Positions 1 to 7,259 of a stretch of 10,853 nucleotides of DNA are shown here, in pieces. Location: the NCBI GenBank assembly GCA_025455505.1, contig JALOMK010000033.1, positions 1 through 10,853 of the forward strand, read 5' to 3'. The notes under the pieces are model-generated. The model was not told where the DNA came from and ran no database searches. It was given only the letters and a program-made list of their open reading frames with translations. Within the stretch, counting starts at the first letter, position 1; every line of letters starts with the position of its first letter. This DNA comes from Bacteroidales bacterium (GTDB lineage: Bacteria; Bacteroidota; Bacteroidia; Bacteroidales; VadinHA17). A program made the translations under genes and the position numbers.

Positions 1-2
1 CA

Positions 3-476
3 TACAGGATTGGCGTCTGCTACCTGAATATGGACGGCAGGAAAAACCTCTCCGTTGAATACCTCGAAAAGGCCGCAAAGAATATCTCTGCAAAACACAG
101 GGAAGGTTCTGTCACTCAAATGGCAGCTCCTTACGACGCCCTGTATGAACTTGCACGTGCCTACCGTATTAATTACCGCTTCGACGAGGCCAGGGAAACC
201 TTTGAGAAATATGCCCTTACCCTGCTTCCGGATGACAGGGAGAACCGGCGCTTCATTGAACACGAAATCAAAACATGTGAAACTGCAAAGGAACTTATAA
301 AATCACCTGTTCAGTTTTCGGAGGAAAATCTCGGCGAGACAGTGAATGATGACAAATCAAACTTCAATCCCGTTGTATCTGCTGACGGAAAAAGCCTGGC
401 TTTTATGACCTCCCTCAAATTCTACGATGCAGTAATGTGTCAAAATGGGAAAAAGATAAATGGGGATATCCTGTAA
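3..476 (+). CDS. 5' part of a frameshifted TPR/PD40-propeller protein (array gene 1, partial)
   Basis: This open frame enters from the left window edge (first full codon at 3) and stops at 476. The ATG at 30 is not the start: the codons before it read YRIGVCYLN, which matches residues 69-77 of the next gene (YKIGVCYLN), so roughly 68 N-terminal residues including a signal peptide should lie outside the window. The visible part is a helical TPR-like region (for example ELARAYRINYRFDEARETF), then the first PD40 strand (FNPVVSADGKSLAFMTS). Homology to the two downstream paralogues continues to about position 440, after which the frame gives an unrelated tail and stops; the homology resumes one frame over in the 437-1087 piece. 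This is therefore the front half of one gene. Whether the break is a real mutation or a sequencing/assembly error cannot be told from here. Confidence 0.8.
   Translation, partial: YRIGVCYLNMDGRKNLSVEYLEKAAKNISAKHREGSVTQMAAPYDALYELARAYRINYRFDEARETFEKYALTLLPDDRENRRFIEHEIKTCETAKELIKSPVQFSEENLGETVNDDKSNFNPVVSADGKSLAFMTSLKFYDAVMCQNGKKINGDIL
435..446 (+). other. Putative single-base deletion (frameshift point) in array gene 1
   Basis: The sequence reads GCA GTA ATG TGT CAA in frame 1 and GTG TCA AAA TGG in the continuing frame. Restoring one T (ATG TGT TCA AAA TGG) gives AVMCSKWEKDKW. This aligns without gaps with QIMCSYKKNDTW of array gene 3, whose DNA at the same place (about 3736-3744) reads ATGTGTTCC. 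The simplest explanation is one lost T in TGTTCA at about 440. The paralogue alignment fixes the site to within a few bases. Confidence 0.75.
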
Positions 477-1087
477 ACCTGACTCCTGAACTTCAGATCG
501 ACGGTGATATTTTCATTTCATGCCTCTCCTCCGACGGTAAAGTACTTTTCCTGTCGAAGGACGACAATACAAACAGTGACATCTATGTAAGCTCATTCTC
601 CGGGAAGACCTGGAACAAAGTCCAGAAACTCAACAGGAATATAAATACAAAATACTGGGAATCTCACGGTTTCATGTCTGAAGACGGGCAGACCCTTATT
701 TTTGCTTCCGACCGTCCCGGAGGTTTCGGAGGTCTTGACCTTTACATATCCAGGAAAGTTAAGGGCGACTGGGGTCCAGCGGTGAACCTTGGTCCGGAAA
801 TCAATACTGAATTCAACGAGGACAGACCCTTCCTCATAAAGGGAGGCAGCCTGCTCTTCTTTTGTTCCCAGGGCCACGAAAACATGGGGGGCTATGATAT
901 TTTCAGATCCGAGTTTCAGTCAAACAGCCTGTGGAGCAAACCTTCAAATCTCGGTTATCCCGTGAATACCCCGGACGATAATGTATTTTTCATGCCGGCC
1001 AGCGATGGCCTGTCGGGATATTACTCCCTGAGGAGGGACACGGAAGGATACGGGAGGGAGGATATTTACAGGGTCATCCTGAAATAA
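437..1087 (+). CDS. 3' part of the same frameshifted gene: PD40 beta-propeller blades
   Basis: This frame continues the protein that is lost after about 440. It begins at SKWEKDKWGYPVNLTPEL, which aligns with the end of propeller blade 1 in both paralogues, and runs through further PD40-type blades (CLSSDGKVLFLSKDDN; GFMSEDGQTLIFASDRPGG followed by GLDLYIS; PFLIKGGSLLFFCSQGHENMGG followed by YDIFRS; FFMPASDGLSGYYS followed by DIYRVILK). The GTG at 437 is an unlikely true start because there is no signal peptide and the piece begins in mid-blade. The gene ends right after the last propeller strand. Unlike its two neighbours it has no carboxypeptidase-regulatory, OmpA or SPOR domain, and the bases after the stop show no remnant of one, so the short form looks original. 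Expected location is periplasm or outer membrane, with the role inferred as protein interaction. Confidence 0.8.
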   Translation: MSKWEKDKWGYPVNLTPELQIDGDIFISCLSSDGKVLFLSKDDNTNSDIYVSSFSGKTWNKVQKLNRNINTKYWESHGFMSEDGQTLIFASDRPGGFGGLDLYISRKVKGDWGPAVNLGPEINTEFNEDRPFLIKGGSLLFFCSQGHENMGGYDIFRSEFQSNSLWSKPSNLGYPVNTPDDNVFFMPASDGLSGYYSLRRDTEGYGREDIYRVILK

Positions 1088-1128
1088 CAATATTGTTTCC
1101 ACCGGTAAAGATGGTATAGAAATTTTAT

Positions 1129-1136
1129 TATATTTG
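1129..1136 (+). promoter_or_regulatory. Possible Bacteroidota -7 element (TATATTTG)
   Basis: TATATTTG fits the Bacteroidota -7 consensus TAnnTTTG in the 54-base gap between array genes 1 and 2. No TTTG lies at the expected -33 distance, and transcription from here would start almost at the ATG at 1142, giving a nearly leaderless message. It may be chance in an AT-rich gap. Confidence 0.2.
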
Positions 1137-1141
1137 CTAGC

Positions 1142-3097
1142 ATGGCAAACTTCAGTGTGAAAAACATCTTCCGTCTCCTGCAATTTCTTGCACTTGTTTT
1201 ACTACCTATTACAGCGAGCCCACAGTCGAAAGCCGAACGAAAGGAGATTTTCCTCCAGGCTGAATCATATTATCTTTTCGAGGAATATGAGCTTGCCAAC
1301 CAGCTCTACCTGCTTCTTGAGACACCTGATAACGGGAACATAAAATATAAAATCGGGGTATGCTATCTTAACATACCCGGAGAAAAACAAAAGGCAATCG
1401 CATATCTCGAGGAAGCCGTAAAGACATGTGTCTATAATTCAAAGACAGATTCACACAAGGAAAAACAGGCTCCTCTCGATGCCTGGTTCTATCTTGCAAA
1501 AGCCTACATGGTGAATAATGACATCGACAAGGGCTTCACAACCCTTGTTCAGTTCAGCAAGCTCGCTGAAGAAACCAAGGCAAAGGGAGGTATGAAGAAT
1601 ATCGGTTTTACCGATCAGCAATTGCAGGCTTGCAAAAATGCCCTTGCATTCAGGGACAGCCTTGTGCTTTTCAGCAAAAAAACAATGGGCAGCAACTTCA
1701 GCCAGGGAGCTATAAATGATTTCCCGGCTGTAAGCTTCGACGGAAACTCAATTGTGTATACGGAAACCAGGGGGACAGTCAATGCCATATTCTATTCGCG
1801 CAAGGAACGCGGCCGCTGGCAGGTGCCTGTCGAAATAACCCAGGAACTTAAGGCAGGTGAGGATTGCTCATCCTGTTCGCTCAACAATGACGGTACCGAG
1901 TTGTTCCTGTACAAAACAGATAATTACGACGGGGCGATCTACTCGTCGAATCTTGAGAACGGGAAATGGACCCCTATCAAAAAACTAAACAGGAACATAA
2001 ATACAAAATACTACGAATCGCACGCGGCAATCTCACGCGACGGAAATAAACTTTATTTCACAAGCAACAGGGAGGAAGGCGTGTTTTACGGCGGGCTTGA
2101 TATTTTTGTTTCCGAGAAAGATGCAACAGGTGACTGGGGACCGGCAGTAAATCTTGGCAACAAGATCAACACTGCCTATAACGAAGATACGCCCTTCATT
2201 ACATCGAACGATTCAATCCTTTATTTCTGTTCCGAAGGCCATAATTCGATGGGTGGCTTCGACCTTTACAGGAGCCTGAGGGACGGTACCGGATGGTCAG
2301 TTCCGGATAACCTGGGCTTTCCCCTTAATTCACCTGATGACGATAAGTTTTTCCAGCCTGCGAACAACGGGGCCAACGCTTTCTACTCCTTTACAACTGA
2401 TTACAAGAAGAAGGACATCTTCTACCTGACTATGGGTGTAACCGATATTGACCAGGTTTATGAGATAAACGGTCATTACAGCCTTAATGATACTATACTC
2501 GCCTTCGATGAAAATTACAAAATAAGAATACTCAACACTGCCACAGGCGACACGCTGGAGACAAGCTACCCGGAACAGAAGAACGGTTACTACAATTTTA
2601 CTGTGAAGGCAGGTGACTACCGGCTTATTTACAGCGGAGTGGGATACTTTACCCAGATTATAGACACCACGGTGGTTGAGACCGACATAGCCGCCGATAT
2701 CAGTCTTGATGTGGTATTAAAACGCGATCTCAGCGCCAAAAGGCCTCCAAAACCCCAGGCTTATGAGAGGATCATTCTTGCCGACATCCCCAAAGTCGAC
2801 CAGATTGACTCGGCCATTCTCATCAGGAACCTCAATGTGAACGATGTAAGCGACACCAGTATCCTGGATTCTGAAATACTCTATTACACTGTTCAGGTAA
2901 TGGCGCTGTACAATCCTGTTGATCCCAGCTACTTCAAATATATTAATGATCTCAAGATCATGTACAATGAAGATGATAAGTTCTACAGGTACACAACCGG
3001 GACCTTCGAGAGCAAGGAGAAAGCTTATGAATGGAGATTCGAACTTATAAGAAGGGGCTATCTCGATGATCTCTTTATAAAAATAGTATCGAGGTAA
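1142..3097 (+). CDS. Exported TPR / PD40 propeller / CRD / SPOR protein (array gene 2, PorE-like)
   Basis: The product is 651 residues. Residues 1 to about 27 form a signal peptide (basic VK, hydrophobic FRLLQFLALVLLPITAS, then PQS). About 34-175 is a TPR-like helical region. About 192-430 is a beta-propeller with five recognisable PD40 blades; the signatures are FPAVSFDGNSIVY, SLNNDGTELFLY, AISRDGNKLYFTSNR, FITSNDSILYFCSEG and FFQPANNGANAFYS, with GG(L/F)D(I/L) turns. About 440-511 is a carboxypeptidase-regulatory-like beta-sandwich (GYYNFTVKAGDYRL). A linker follows, then about 581-651 is a SPOR-like domain (YTVQVMALYNP ... FYRYTTGTFESKEKAYE ... GYLDDLFIKIV). The order resembles PorE of the type IX secretion system with the OmpA domain replaced by SPOR. 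A CxxC (C242, C245) in blade 2 is absent from the other two paralogues. SPOR domains bind glycan strands lacking stem peptides, so an envelope scaffold role is likely; the exact function is unknown. The stop overlaps the next start. Confidence 0.9.
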   Translation: MANFSVKNIFRLLQFLALVLLPITASPQSKAERKEIFLQAESYYLFEEYELANQLYLLLETPDNGNIKYKIGVCYLNIPGEKQKAIAYLEEAVKTCVYNSKTDSHKEKQAPLDAWFYLAKAYMVNNDIDKGFTTLVQFSKLAEETKAKGGMKNIGFTDQQLQACKNALAFRDSLVLFSKKTMGSNFSQGAINDFPAVSFDGNSIVYTETRGTVNAIFYSRKERGRWQVPVEITQELKAGEDCSSCSLNNDGTELFLYKTDNYDGAIYSSNLENGKWTPIKKLNRNINTKYYESHAAISRDGNKLYFTSNREEGVFYGGLDIFVSEKDATGDWGPAVNLGNKINTAYNEDTPFITSNDSILYFCSEGHNSMGGFDLYRSLRDGTGWSVPDNLGFPLNSPDDDKFFQPANNGANAFYSFTTDYKKKDIFYLTMGVTDIDQVYEINGHYSLNDTILAFDENYKIRILNTATGDTLETSYPEQKNGYYNFTVKAGDYRLIYSGVGYFTQIIDTTVVETDIAADISLDVVLKRDLSAKRPPKPQAYERIILADIPKVDQIDSAILIRNLNVNDVSDTSILDSEILYYTVQVMALYNPVDPSYFKYINDLKIMYNEDDKFYRYTTGTFESKEKAYEWRFELIRRGYLDDLFIKIVSR

Positions 3098-5610
3098 TGA
3101 AACCATACAACAGAAAGTTAAGTTTCCTAACTATTCTGTTCCTGATAACGAGCCCTCTGATATCCCAGGAACTTACTAAAAGAGAGTTCATAAAGGCCGT
3201 CACTGATGCTGACATCTCCTTTTATTATGATGAAGACTATGAGAAGGTGGCAATCCTTTATGAAAATCTTCTTAAGGCCTATCCTGACAATCTTAACTTA
3301 GTGGCAAAACTGGGTGTGAGCTACCTCAATATTGACGGGAAGAAACAGGAAGCCCTTTCCCTTCTCAAAAAGGCATCGGCAAATATCGTGGAAAACGAGA
3401 GAGAATACGTGTCGCACGGTGAAAAAGCATCCCTTGATACCTACCTGTACCTGGCTCTTGCCTATCATCAGAACGACAGCCTTGAACAGGCTGTAAGGGC
3501 ATACACTGTTGCCCTTGCGAAAATGGAGGGGAACGAGGTTTTCCAGGAAGAATTCATCGAAAAACAGATACGCGACTGCAAGTATGCCATGGAAATGCAA
3601 AAAAAGCCCAGGACTGTGCTCAAGGAATATTTTGCACCCTGGCTGGCTGCTTATCCGGGTGCATGCAACCCGGTTGTGGCAAAAAATGATTCGGTATTTG
3701 TGTTTACAGTCAGGAACAGCGGCAAAACGCAGATCATGTGTTCCTATAAGAAGAACGACACCTGGCAGGAGCCTTCAAACATAACACGGCAACTTGGTGG
3801 TTATGAAAGACTTTATACAAACTCCATAACCGGCAACGGGAGGGAAATGATACTTTACATGGATGACGGTGGTGACGGAAACCTCTATATCGTGAGCCGC
3901 ACAGATACAACCTGGACAAAGATCAGATCAATGAGGAACGTCAGGTCAATTTACTGGGAAGCTCATGGATTCATCACTCCGGATGGGAAAAGTCTTTATT
4001 TCTCATCAAACCGGCCGGGAGGGGAAGGAGAACTTGACATATGGGTTGCGGAACGTGATGAACTGGATAGCTGGAGACTTCCCGAGAACTGCGGTAACAT
4101 AATCAACACTCCCTTCAATGAGAATACACCCTTCTTTGACAGTGAAACTAACTCACTGTTATTCAGCTCGGAAGGCCATGTGACAATGGGCGGGTACGAT
4201 GTGTTCAGGTCAGTTTTCAGGTATGGTGGCTGGACAACCCCTACTGCAATGCCCTATGAACTGAACACGACATTGAATAATTCATTCTTTATTCTCAACT
4301 ACAAGGGCGAAGGTTATATTACAAGCCTCTATGATAATGAAAAGGGAGCCAGAAACATTTATAAAGTAAGGGCGGAGGATCCGGCTGATAAGAAAATATT
4401 GGCAGTCGGTTCAGTAATCCTTGGCGATGGCATGAGCGTGGAGAGGAAAGAAGCAAAGATCCTTCTTAATGAAGCGAATAAATCCTCATTGAGGCGCGAA
4501 ATAGAATTCAGCGATTCCTCTTCATACAGGTTTGAGGTCAAACCAGGAGATTATGTTATTACAGTTAGCCATACGGGGTATAAACCCGACACAATAAACC
4601 TCAATGTTCCATTGTACTACCAGGGAAGCTACATAGCCTTCAATTCCACCCTTGTCCCCGAGAAGGTTGCCAGCCGCGATTTCCTTTCGATAAGGAATAT
4701 ACTTTTCGATTTCGACAGCTATGCCCTGAACCAGGAAGCAATTGCAAACCTCGAACAGCTGAAATCAACCCTGCTTACATATCCTGATCTTAAGATCGAG
4801 GTTGCAGGTTATACTGACGCACGGGGTACTTCAGATTACAACATGAGACTGTCCGACATGAGAGCACGGACAGCAATAAAATATTTCACCGATGCCGGAA
4901 TTTCACCTTCAAGGTTCGTCAGGAAGGCTCTTGGCAATTCGAACTATGCCGCTGTAAACACAAATTCTGATGGTTCTGACAATCCGGAGGGAAGAAAATA
5001 CAACAGGAGGGTCACTTTCGGGATAATCGATCCTCAGACCGGGATCACCCTCAGCCAGGAAACCTTTACTCCTGATCATCTCAGGCAGCCTTACTCGATG
5101 CGTTACAGCATAGTACTCCTGAAATCAGTGAAGGACATCCCCGATTCGCATTTTGAAAACCTGAAGATGACAGAAAGATACTTTGTCAGGACAGTGGAGC
5201 TGGACTCGGTTAAACTATATATACTGGGAATATTCTACAGCAAGACGGATGCAAGGAAATATGTCTCATACGCAAAGGGTAAAGGTTACCGCGATGCCTA
5301 CATTGTGACACAATATGAAATTAACAGTCTGTCAAGATCCCTGATGAATCCCCTTTCTGAAACCAGGCCTGTAAATACGGGAAGGGGCTATACAATTCAG
5401 CTCAGGGCTGCAAGGAAACCCATTCCAATGAAACAGTTTTCTGCTGTGCCCGGTGTAAGGGAAGTGTTTTCAACCGACGGTTATTACAGGTATCTTTGCG
5501 GCGAATACAATACGGTGTCAAAGGCAAGGGATGAGCTTGAAGAGATAAAAGCCGCCGGTTTCAGCGACGCATTCGTCAGGGATAACGATCTGATAGATAT
5601 AAGGAAATAA
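3097..5610 (+). CDS. Exported TPR / PD40 / CRD / OmpA / 2x SPOR protein (array gene 3, PorE-like)
   Basis: The product is 837 residues. Residues 1-24 form a signal peptide (NRKLSFLTILFLITSPLIS); no lipobox cysteine is seen. About 27-170 is TPR-like, with KLGVSYLNIDGKKQEALSLL matching the same helix in both neighbours. About 190-424 is the PD40 propeller (GFITPDGKSLYFSSNRPGG; PFFDSETNSLLFSSEGH followed by MGGYDVFRS). About 433-520 is a carboxypeptidase-regulatory-like domain (SYRFEVKPGDYVITVSHTGY). About 534-643 is a complete OmpA C-terminal domain (NILFDFDSYALN, then GYTDARGTSDYNMRLSDMRA). D574 and R589 sit 15 residues apart, as do the diaminopimelate-binding Asp and Arg of characterised OmpA domains. 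About 669-738 and 765-830 are two SPOR-like repeats. It should anchor to peptidoglycan from the periplasm or outer membrane. PorE itself lacks the SPOR repeats, so this is a PorE-like paralogue rather than a sure porE. The start ATG shares its A with the stop of gene 2 (TAATG), implying translational coupling. Confidence 0.9.
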   Translation: MKPYNRKLSFLTILFLITSPLISQELTKREFIKAVTDADISFYYDEDYEKVAILYENLLKAYPDNLNLVAKLGVSYLNIDGKKQEALSLLKKASANIVENEREYVSHGEKASLDTYLYLALAYHQNDSLEQAVRAYTVALAKMEGNEVFQEEFIEKQIRDCKYAMEMQKKPRTVLKEYFAPWLAAYPGACNPVVAKNDSVFVFTVRNSGKTQIMCSYKKNDTWQEPSNITRQLGGYERLYTNSITGNGREMILYMDDGGDGNLYIVSRTDTTWTKIRSMRNVRSIYWEAHGFITPDGKSLYFSSNRPGGEGELDIWVAERDELDSWRLPENCGNIINTPFNENTPFFDSETNSLLFSSEGHVTMGGYDVFRSVFRYGGWTTPTAMPYELNTTLNNSFFILNYKGEGYITSLYDNEKGARNIYKVRAEDPADKKILAVGSVILGDGMSVERKEAKILLNEANKSSLRREIEFSDSSSYRFEVKPGDYVITVSHTGYKPDTINLNVPLYYQGSYIAFNSTLVPEKVASRDFLSIRNILFDFDSYALNQEAIANLEQLKSTLLTYPDLKIEVAGYTDARGTSDYNMRLSDMRARTAIKYFTDAGISPSRFVRKALGNSNYAAVNTNSDGSDNPEGRKYNRRVTFGIIDPQTGITLSQETFTPDHLRQPYSMRYSIVLLKSVKDIPDSHFENLKMTERYFVRTVELDSVKLYILGIFYSKTDARKYVSYAKGKGYRDAYIVTQYEINSLSRSLMNPLSETRPVNTGRGYTIQLRAARKPIPMKQFSAVPGVREVFSTDGYYRYLCGEYNTVSKARDELEEIKAAGFSDAFVRDNDLIDIRK

Positions 5611-5632
5611 GAACTGTTGCAATATACTTTTT

Positions 5633-6163
5633 ATGAAATACGAAGACATCAGGCTCAGAGCTCTTGAACCGGAGGACCTTGAGTTGCTTTACGAATGGGA
5701 AAACGACAGCGATAACTGGGTTATCAGCAATACAATTACGCCCTTTTCAAGGTTCACCCTGAAAAGATATCTGGAGGATGCACACCGCAGCATCTATGAA
5801 ACCGGCCAGCTGAGGCTTATGATAGCTGTGAATGAAACAAGGGAAACAATCGGGACTATTGACCTATTCGATTTCGATCCCTTCCACAGGCGTGCGGGCA
5901 TAGGGATTCTTATTGCAGATGAAAAATTCAGGAGGAAGGGTTATGCTTCAATGGCCCTGACATGCCTGACAAATTACTGCTTCCGCACGCTCCACCTGCA
6001 CCAGATATATTGCAGTATCATTGCCACAAATACAGAAAGCATGGAACTCTTCAGGAAACAGGGCTTTGTAGAAACCGGGATAAAGAAGGATTGGATTTGT
6101 AACTCCGACGGTTTTTATGATGAACACATGTTCCAGATGATCAACCCTATAAGGCACGATTGA
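5633..6163 (+). CDS. GNAT N-acetyltransferase, RimJ/RimL/SpeG type
   Basis: The product is 176 residues, a usual length for a single-domain GNAT enzyme, predicted cytoplasmic, transferring an acetyl group from acetyl-CoA to an amine. It opens with IRLRALEPEDLELLYEWEND, typical of RimJ/RimL-like enzymes. The core strand GTIDLFDFDPFHRRAGIGILI resembles SpeG (spermidine acetyltransferase). It is followed by the acetyl-CoA pyrophosphate-binding loop RRKGYAS (100-106, fitting R/Q-x-x-G-x-G/A). The C-terminal half has the late-GNAT pattern NTESMELFRKQGFVETG. The substrate cannot be read from sequence; ribosomal-protein N-termini, polyamines, antibiotics or sugars are all possible. It starts 22 bases after array gene 3 with no terminator or clear ribosome-binding site between, so it is probably read from the same transcript without necessarily sharing function. 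Its last 17 bases overlap the end of rlmN on the other strand. Confidence 0.87.
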   Translation: MKYEDIRLRALEPEDLELLYEWENDSDNWVISNTITPFSRFTLKRYLEDAHRSIYETGQLRLMIAVNETRETIGTIDLFDFDPFHRRAGIGILIADEKFRRKGYASMALTCLTNYCFRTLHLHQIYCSIIATNTESMELFRKQGFVETGIKKDWICNSDGFYDEHMFQMINPIRHD

Positions 6164-7172
6164 TACCGGCTGCAAGGAGACCGCAGGCAGCATTGATGTC
6201 TGCCCCCCTCGATTGCCTTACCGATGCTGAAATACCTGAAGTCACAAGCCTGTGCTTGAAATATAGCATTTTCTCAGGGGAGGAGGAAACATATTCATCC
6301 CTGCCTGTATTGTGATATGGAAGAATGTTAACCCTCACTGCAGACCCCCTGAGCAGTTCAACAAGCCCCGCGAGATGTCGTTCAGTGTCATTGATTCCTG
6401 CTATCATCACGTATGCTACGCTCATTCTCCGGCCTCTGAGCGTCACTTGTTCCTTCATGAGGTCCAGCATCTCGCTGAAGGGATATCTTTTTGCAACCGG
6501 TATTACAGTCCCGCGTTCCTCCTGGAATGGAGAATGAAGGCTGAGCGTAAGGTTGCAACCGCTCTTCTCAAGGAACTCCCTGACGGCGCTGCTTATTCCA
6601 ACCGTTGATACTGTAATGTTCCTCCGCCCCAGGGCAAGACCGTAATCGGCTGTCATTATTAAACATGCCTTCAGAACTTCTTCAATGTTATCCATGGGTT
6701 CGCCCATGCCCATAAATACCACATTTGTAACCTTGTCAGCCCCGGGCAGGGATAATACCTGGTTTATAATCTCTCCGGCATTCAGGTTCCCCCTGTATCC
6801 GAGACCTGATGTTGCACAGAAAGTACAACCCATCCTGCAGCCGCTCTGGCTCGAAACACAAACAGTTACCCTTCGCGAATCCGGTATAAATACTGTTTCA
6901 TAAACCAGGCCATCGGCATTTCTGAAAATATACTTGATGCTTCCGTCCGATGACTCGCCAGACGATTCGGGGGGGAATAACCCGGTGACGGCGTGAGTCC
7001 TGAGGCTATTTTTTAGTATGCCGGAAATTCCTTCAATTTCGCTGAAATCTGATATCCTTTTCCTGTAAACTGATTTTGCAACAGCCAGAGCCTGAGCAGA
7101 GCTGAAACCCAGCGGGGCCAGAATGCATTGAATCTCATCATATGTCAGTCCAAGCAGGCTTATTGTTGCCAC
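6147..7172 (-). CDS. rlmN: Dual-specificity RNA methyltransferase RlmN
   Basis: The product is 341 residues, near the usual length for this family in Bacteroidota. It is a radical-SAM enzyme that methylates C2 of A2503 in 23S rRNA, and in E. coli also A37 of some tRNAs. The [4Fe-4S] motif is CRMGCTFC (C112, C116, C119). C105, seven residues before it, matches the conserved E. coli C118. C330 in the C-terminal GADINAACGLL matches the methyl-carrying E. coli C355. GMGEPMDN (155-162) is the SAM-binding GEP motif, and SLHSPFQEERGTVIPV is also typical. With this full cysteine set I favour RlmN over the paralogous resistance enzyme Cfr. The start is GTG at 7170-7172: an in-frame stop lies two codons upstream, and the next methionine is inside the iron-sulphur motif. 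The reading runs divergently from the EFR1-type gene and convergently with the acetyltransferase. Confidence 0.96.
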   Translation of the reverse strand: MATISLLGLTYDEIQCILAPLGFSSAQALAVAKSVYRKRISDFSEIEGISGILKNSLRTHAVTGLFPPESSGESSDGSIKYIFRNADGLVYETVFIPDSRRVTVCVSSQSGCRMGCTFCATSGLGYRGNLNAGEIINQVLSLPGADKVTNVVFMGMGEPMDNIEEVLKACLIMTADYGLALGRRNITVSTVGISSAVREFLEKSGCNLTLSLHSPFQEERGTVIPVAKRYPFSEMLDLMKEQVTLRGRRMSVAYVMIAGINDTERHLAGLVELLRGSAVRVNILPYHNTGRDEYVSSSPEKMLYFKHRLVTSGISASVRQSRGADINAACGLLAAGINRAL

Positions 7173-7188
7173 AGTTCAATTTTTTATG

Positions 7189-7196
7189 CAAATGTA
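7189..7196 (-). promoter_or_regulatory. Candidate -7 promoter element of rlmN (TACATTTG)
   Basis: On the minus strand TACATTTG matches the Bacteroidota -7 consensus TAnnTTTG and ends 16 bases before the GTG start, giving a short leader. No convincing TTTG is seen at the -33 position. The 13-bp palindrome at 7198-7210 directly abuts it upstream. Confidence 0.35.
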
Positions 7197-7197
7197 A

Positions 7198-7210
7198 ACC
7201 GATAATCGGT
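7198..7210. promoter_or_regulatory. Perfect 13-bp palindrome in the rlmN/EFR1 divergent spacer (operator candidate)
   Basis: ACCGATAATCGGT is ACCGAT and ATCGGT around a single central A. It lies between the two divergent starts and next to the putative -7 element of rlmN, where a bound dimeric regulator could block transcription. No regulator gene is in the window, so the binding protein is unknown, and a 6-bp arm could occur by chance. Confidence 0.3.
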
Positions 7211-7213
7211 AAA

Positions 7214-7230
7214 TTAGCATGCGCAGCTAA
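7214..7230. repeat. Inverted repeat TTAGC-n7-GCTAA in the divergent spacer
   Basis: TTAGC (7214-7218) and GCTAA (7226-7230) are exact inverse complements around ATGCGCA, which itself contains the palindrome TGCGCA. It sits three bases after the 13-bp palindrome. Together they fill the middle of the 87-base spacer between rlmN and the EFR1-type gene. Confidence 0.3.
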
Positions 7231-7259
7231 ACTGTCAGCTTTAATAATCATTTTAAGCA

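Noticed and set aside
30..476. ATG at 30 as the start of a complete 148-residue protein
   Set aside because: Homology to both paralogues continues upstream of 30 to the window edge, and the tail after about 440 is out-of-frame sequence. It is an internal methionine of a partial, frameshifted gene.
2717..3106. Minus-strand reading frame of 129 codons
   Set aside because: It lies wholly antisense to the SPOR end of array gene 2, has no recognisable motif or start signal, and is explained by codon bias of the real gene.
3097..5610. Naming array gene 3 porE and the locus a type IX secretion operon
   Set aside because: The domain order is PorE-like, but SPOR repeats are extra, PorE-type paralogues are common in Bacteroidota, and no type IX core gene is visible.
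6312..6903. Plus-strand reading frames of 98, 70 and 72 codons
   Set aside because: They are antisense to the catalytic core of rlmN, with no family resemblance.
6147..7172. Cfr-type antibiotic-resistance methyltransferase instead of RlmN
   Set aside because: The length, housekeeping setting and full RlmN motif set (C105, CRMGCTFC, GADINAACG) fit RlmN, and there is no resistance-gene or mobile context.
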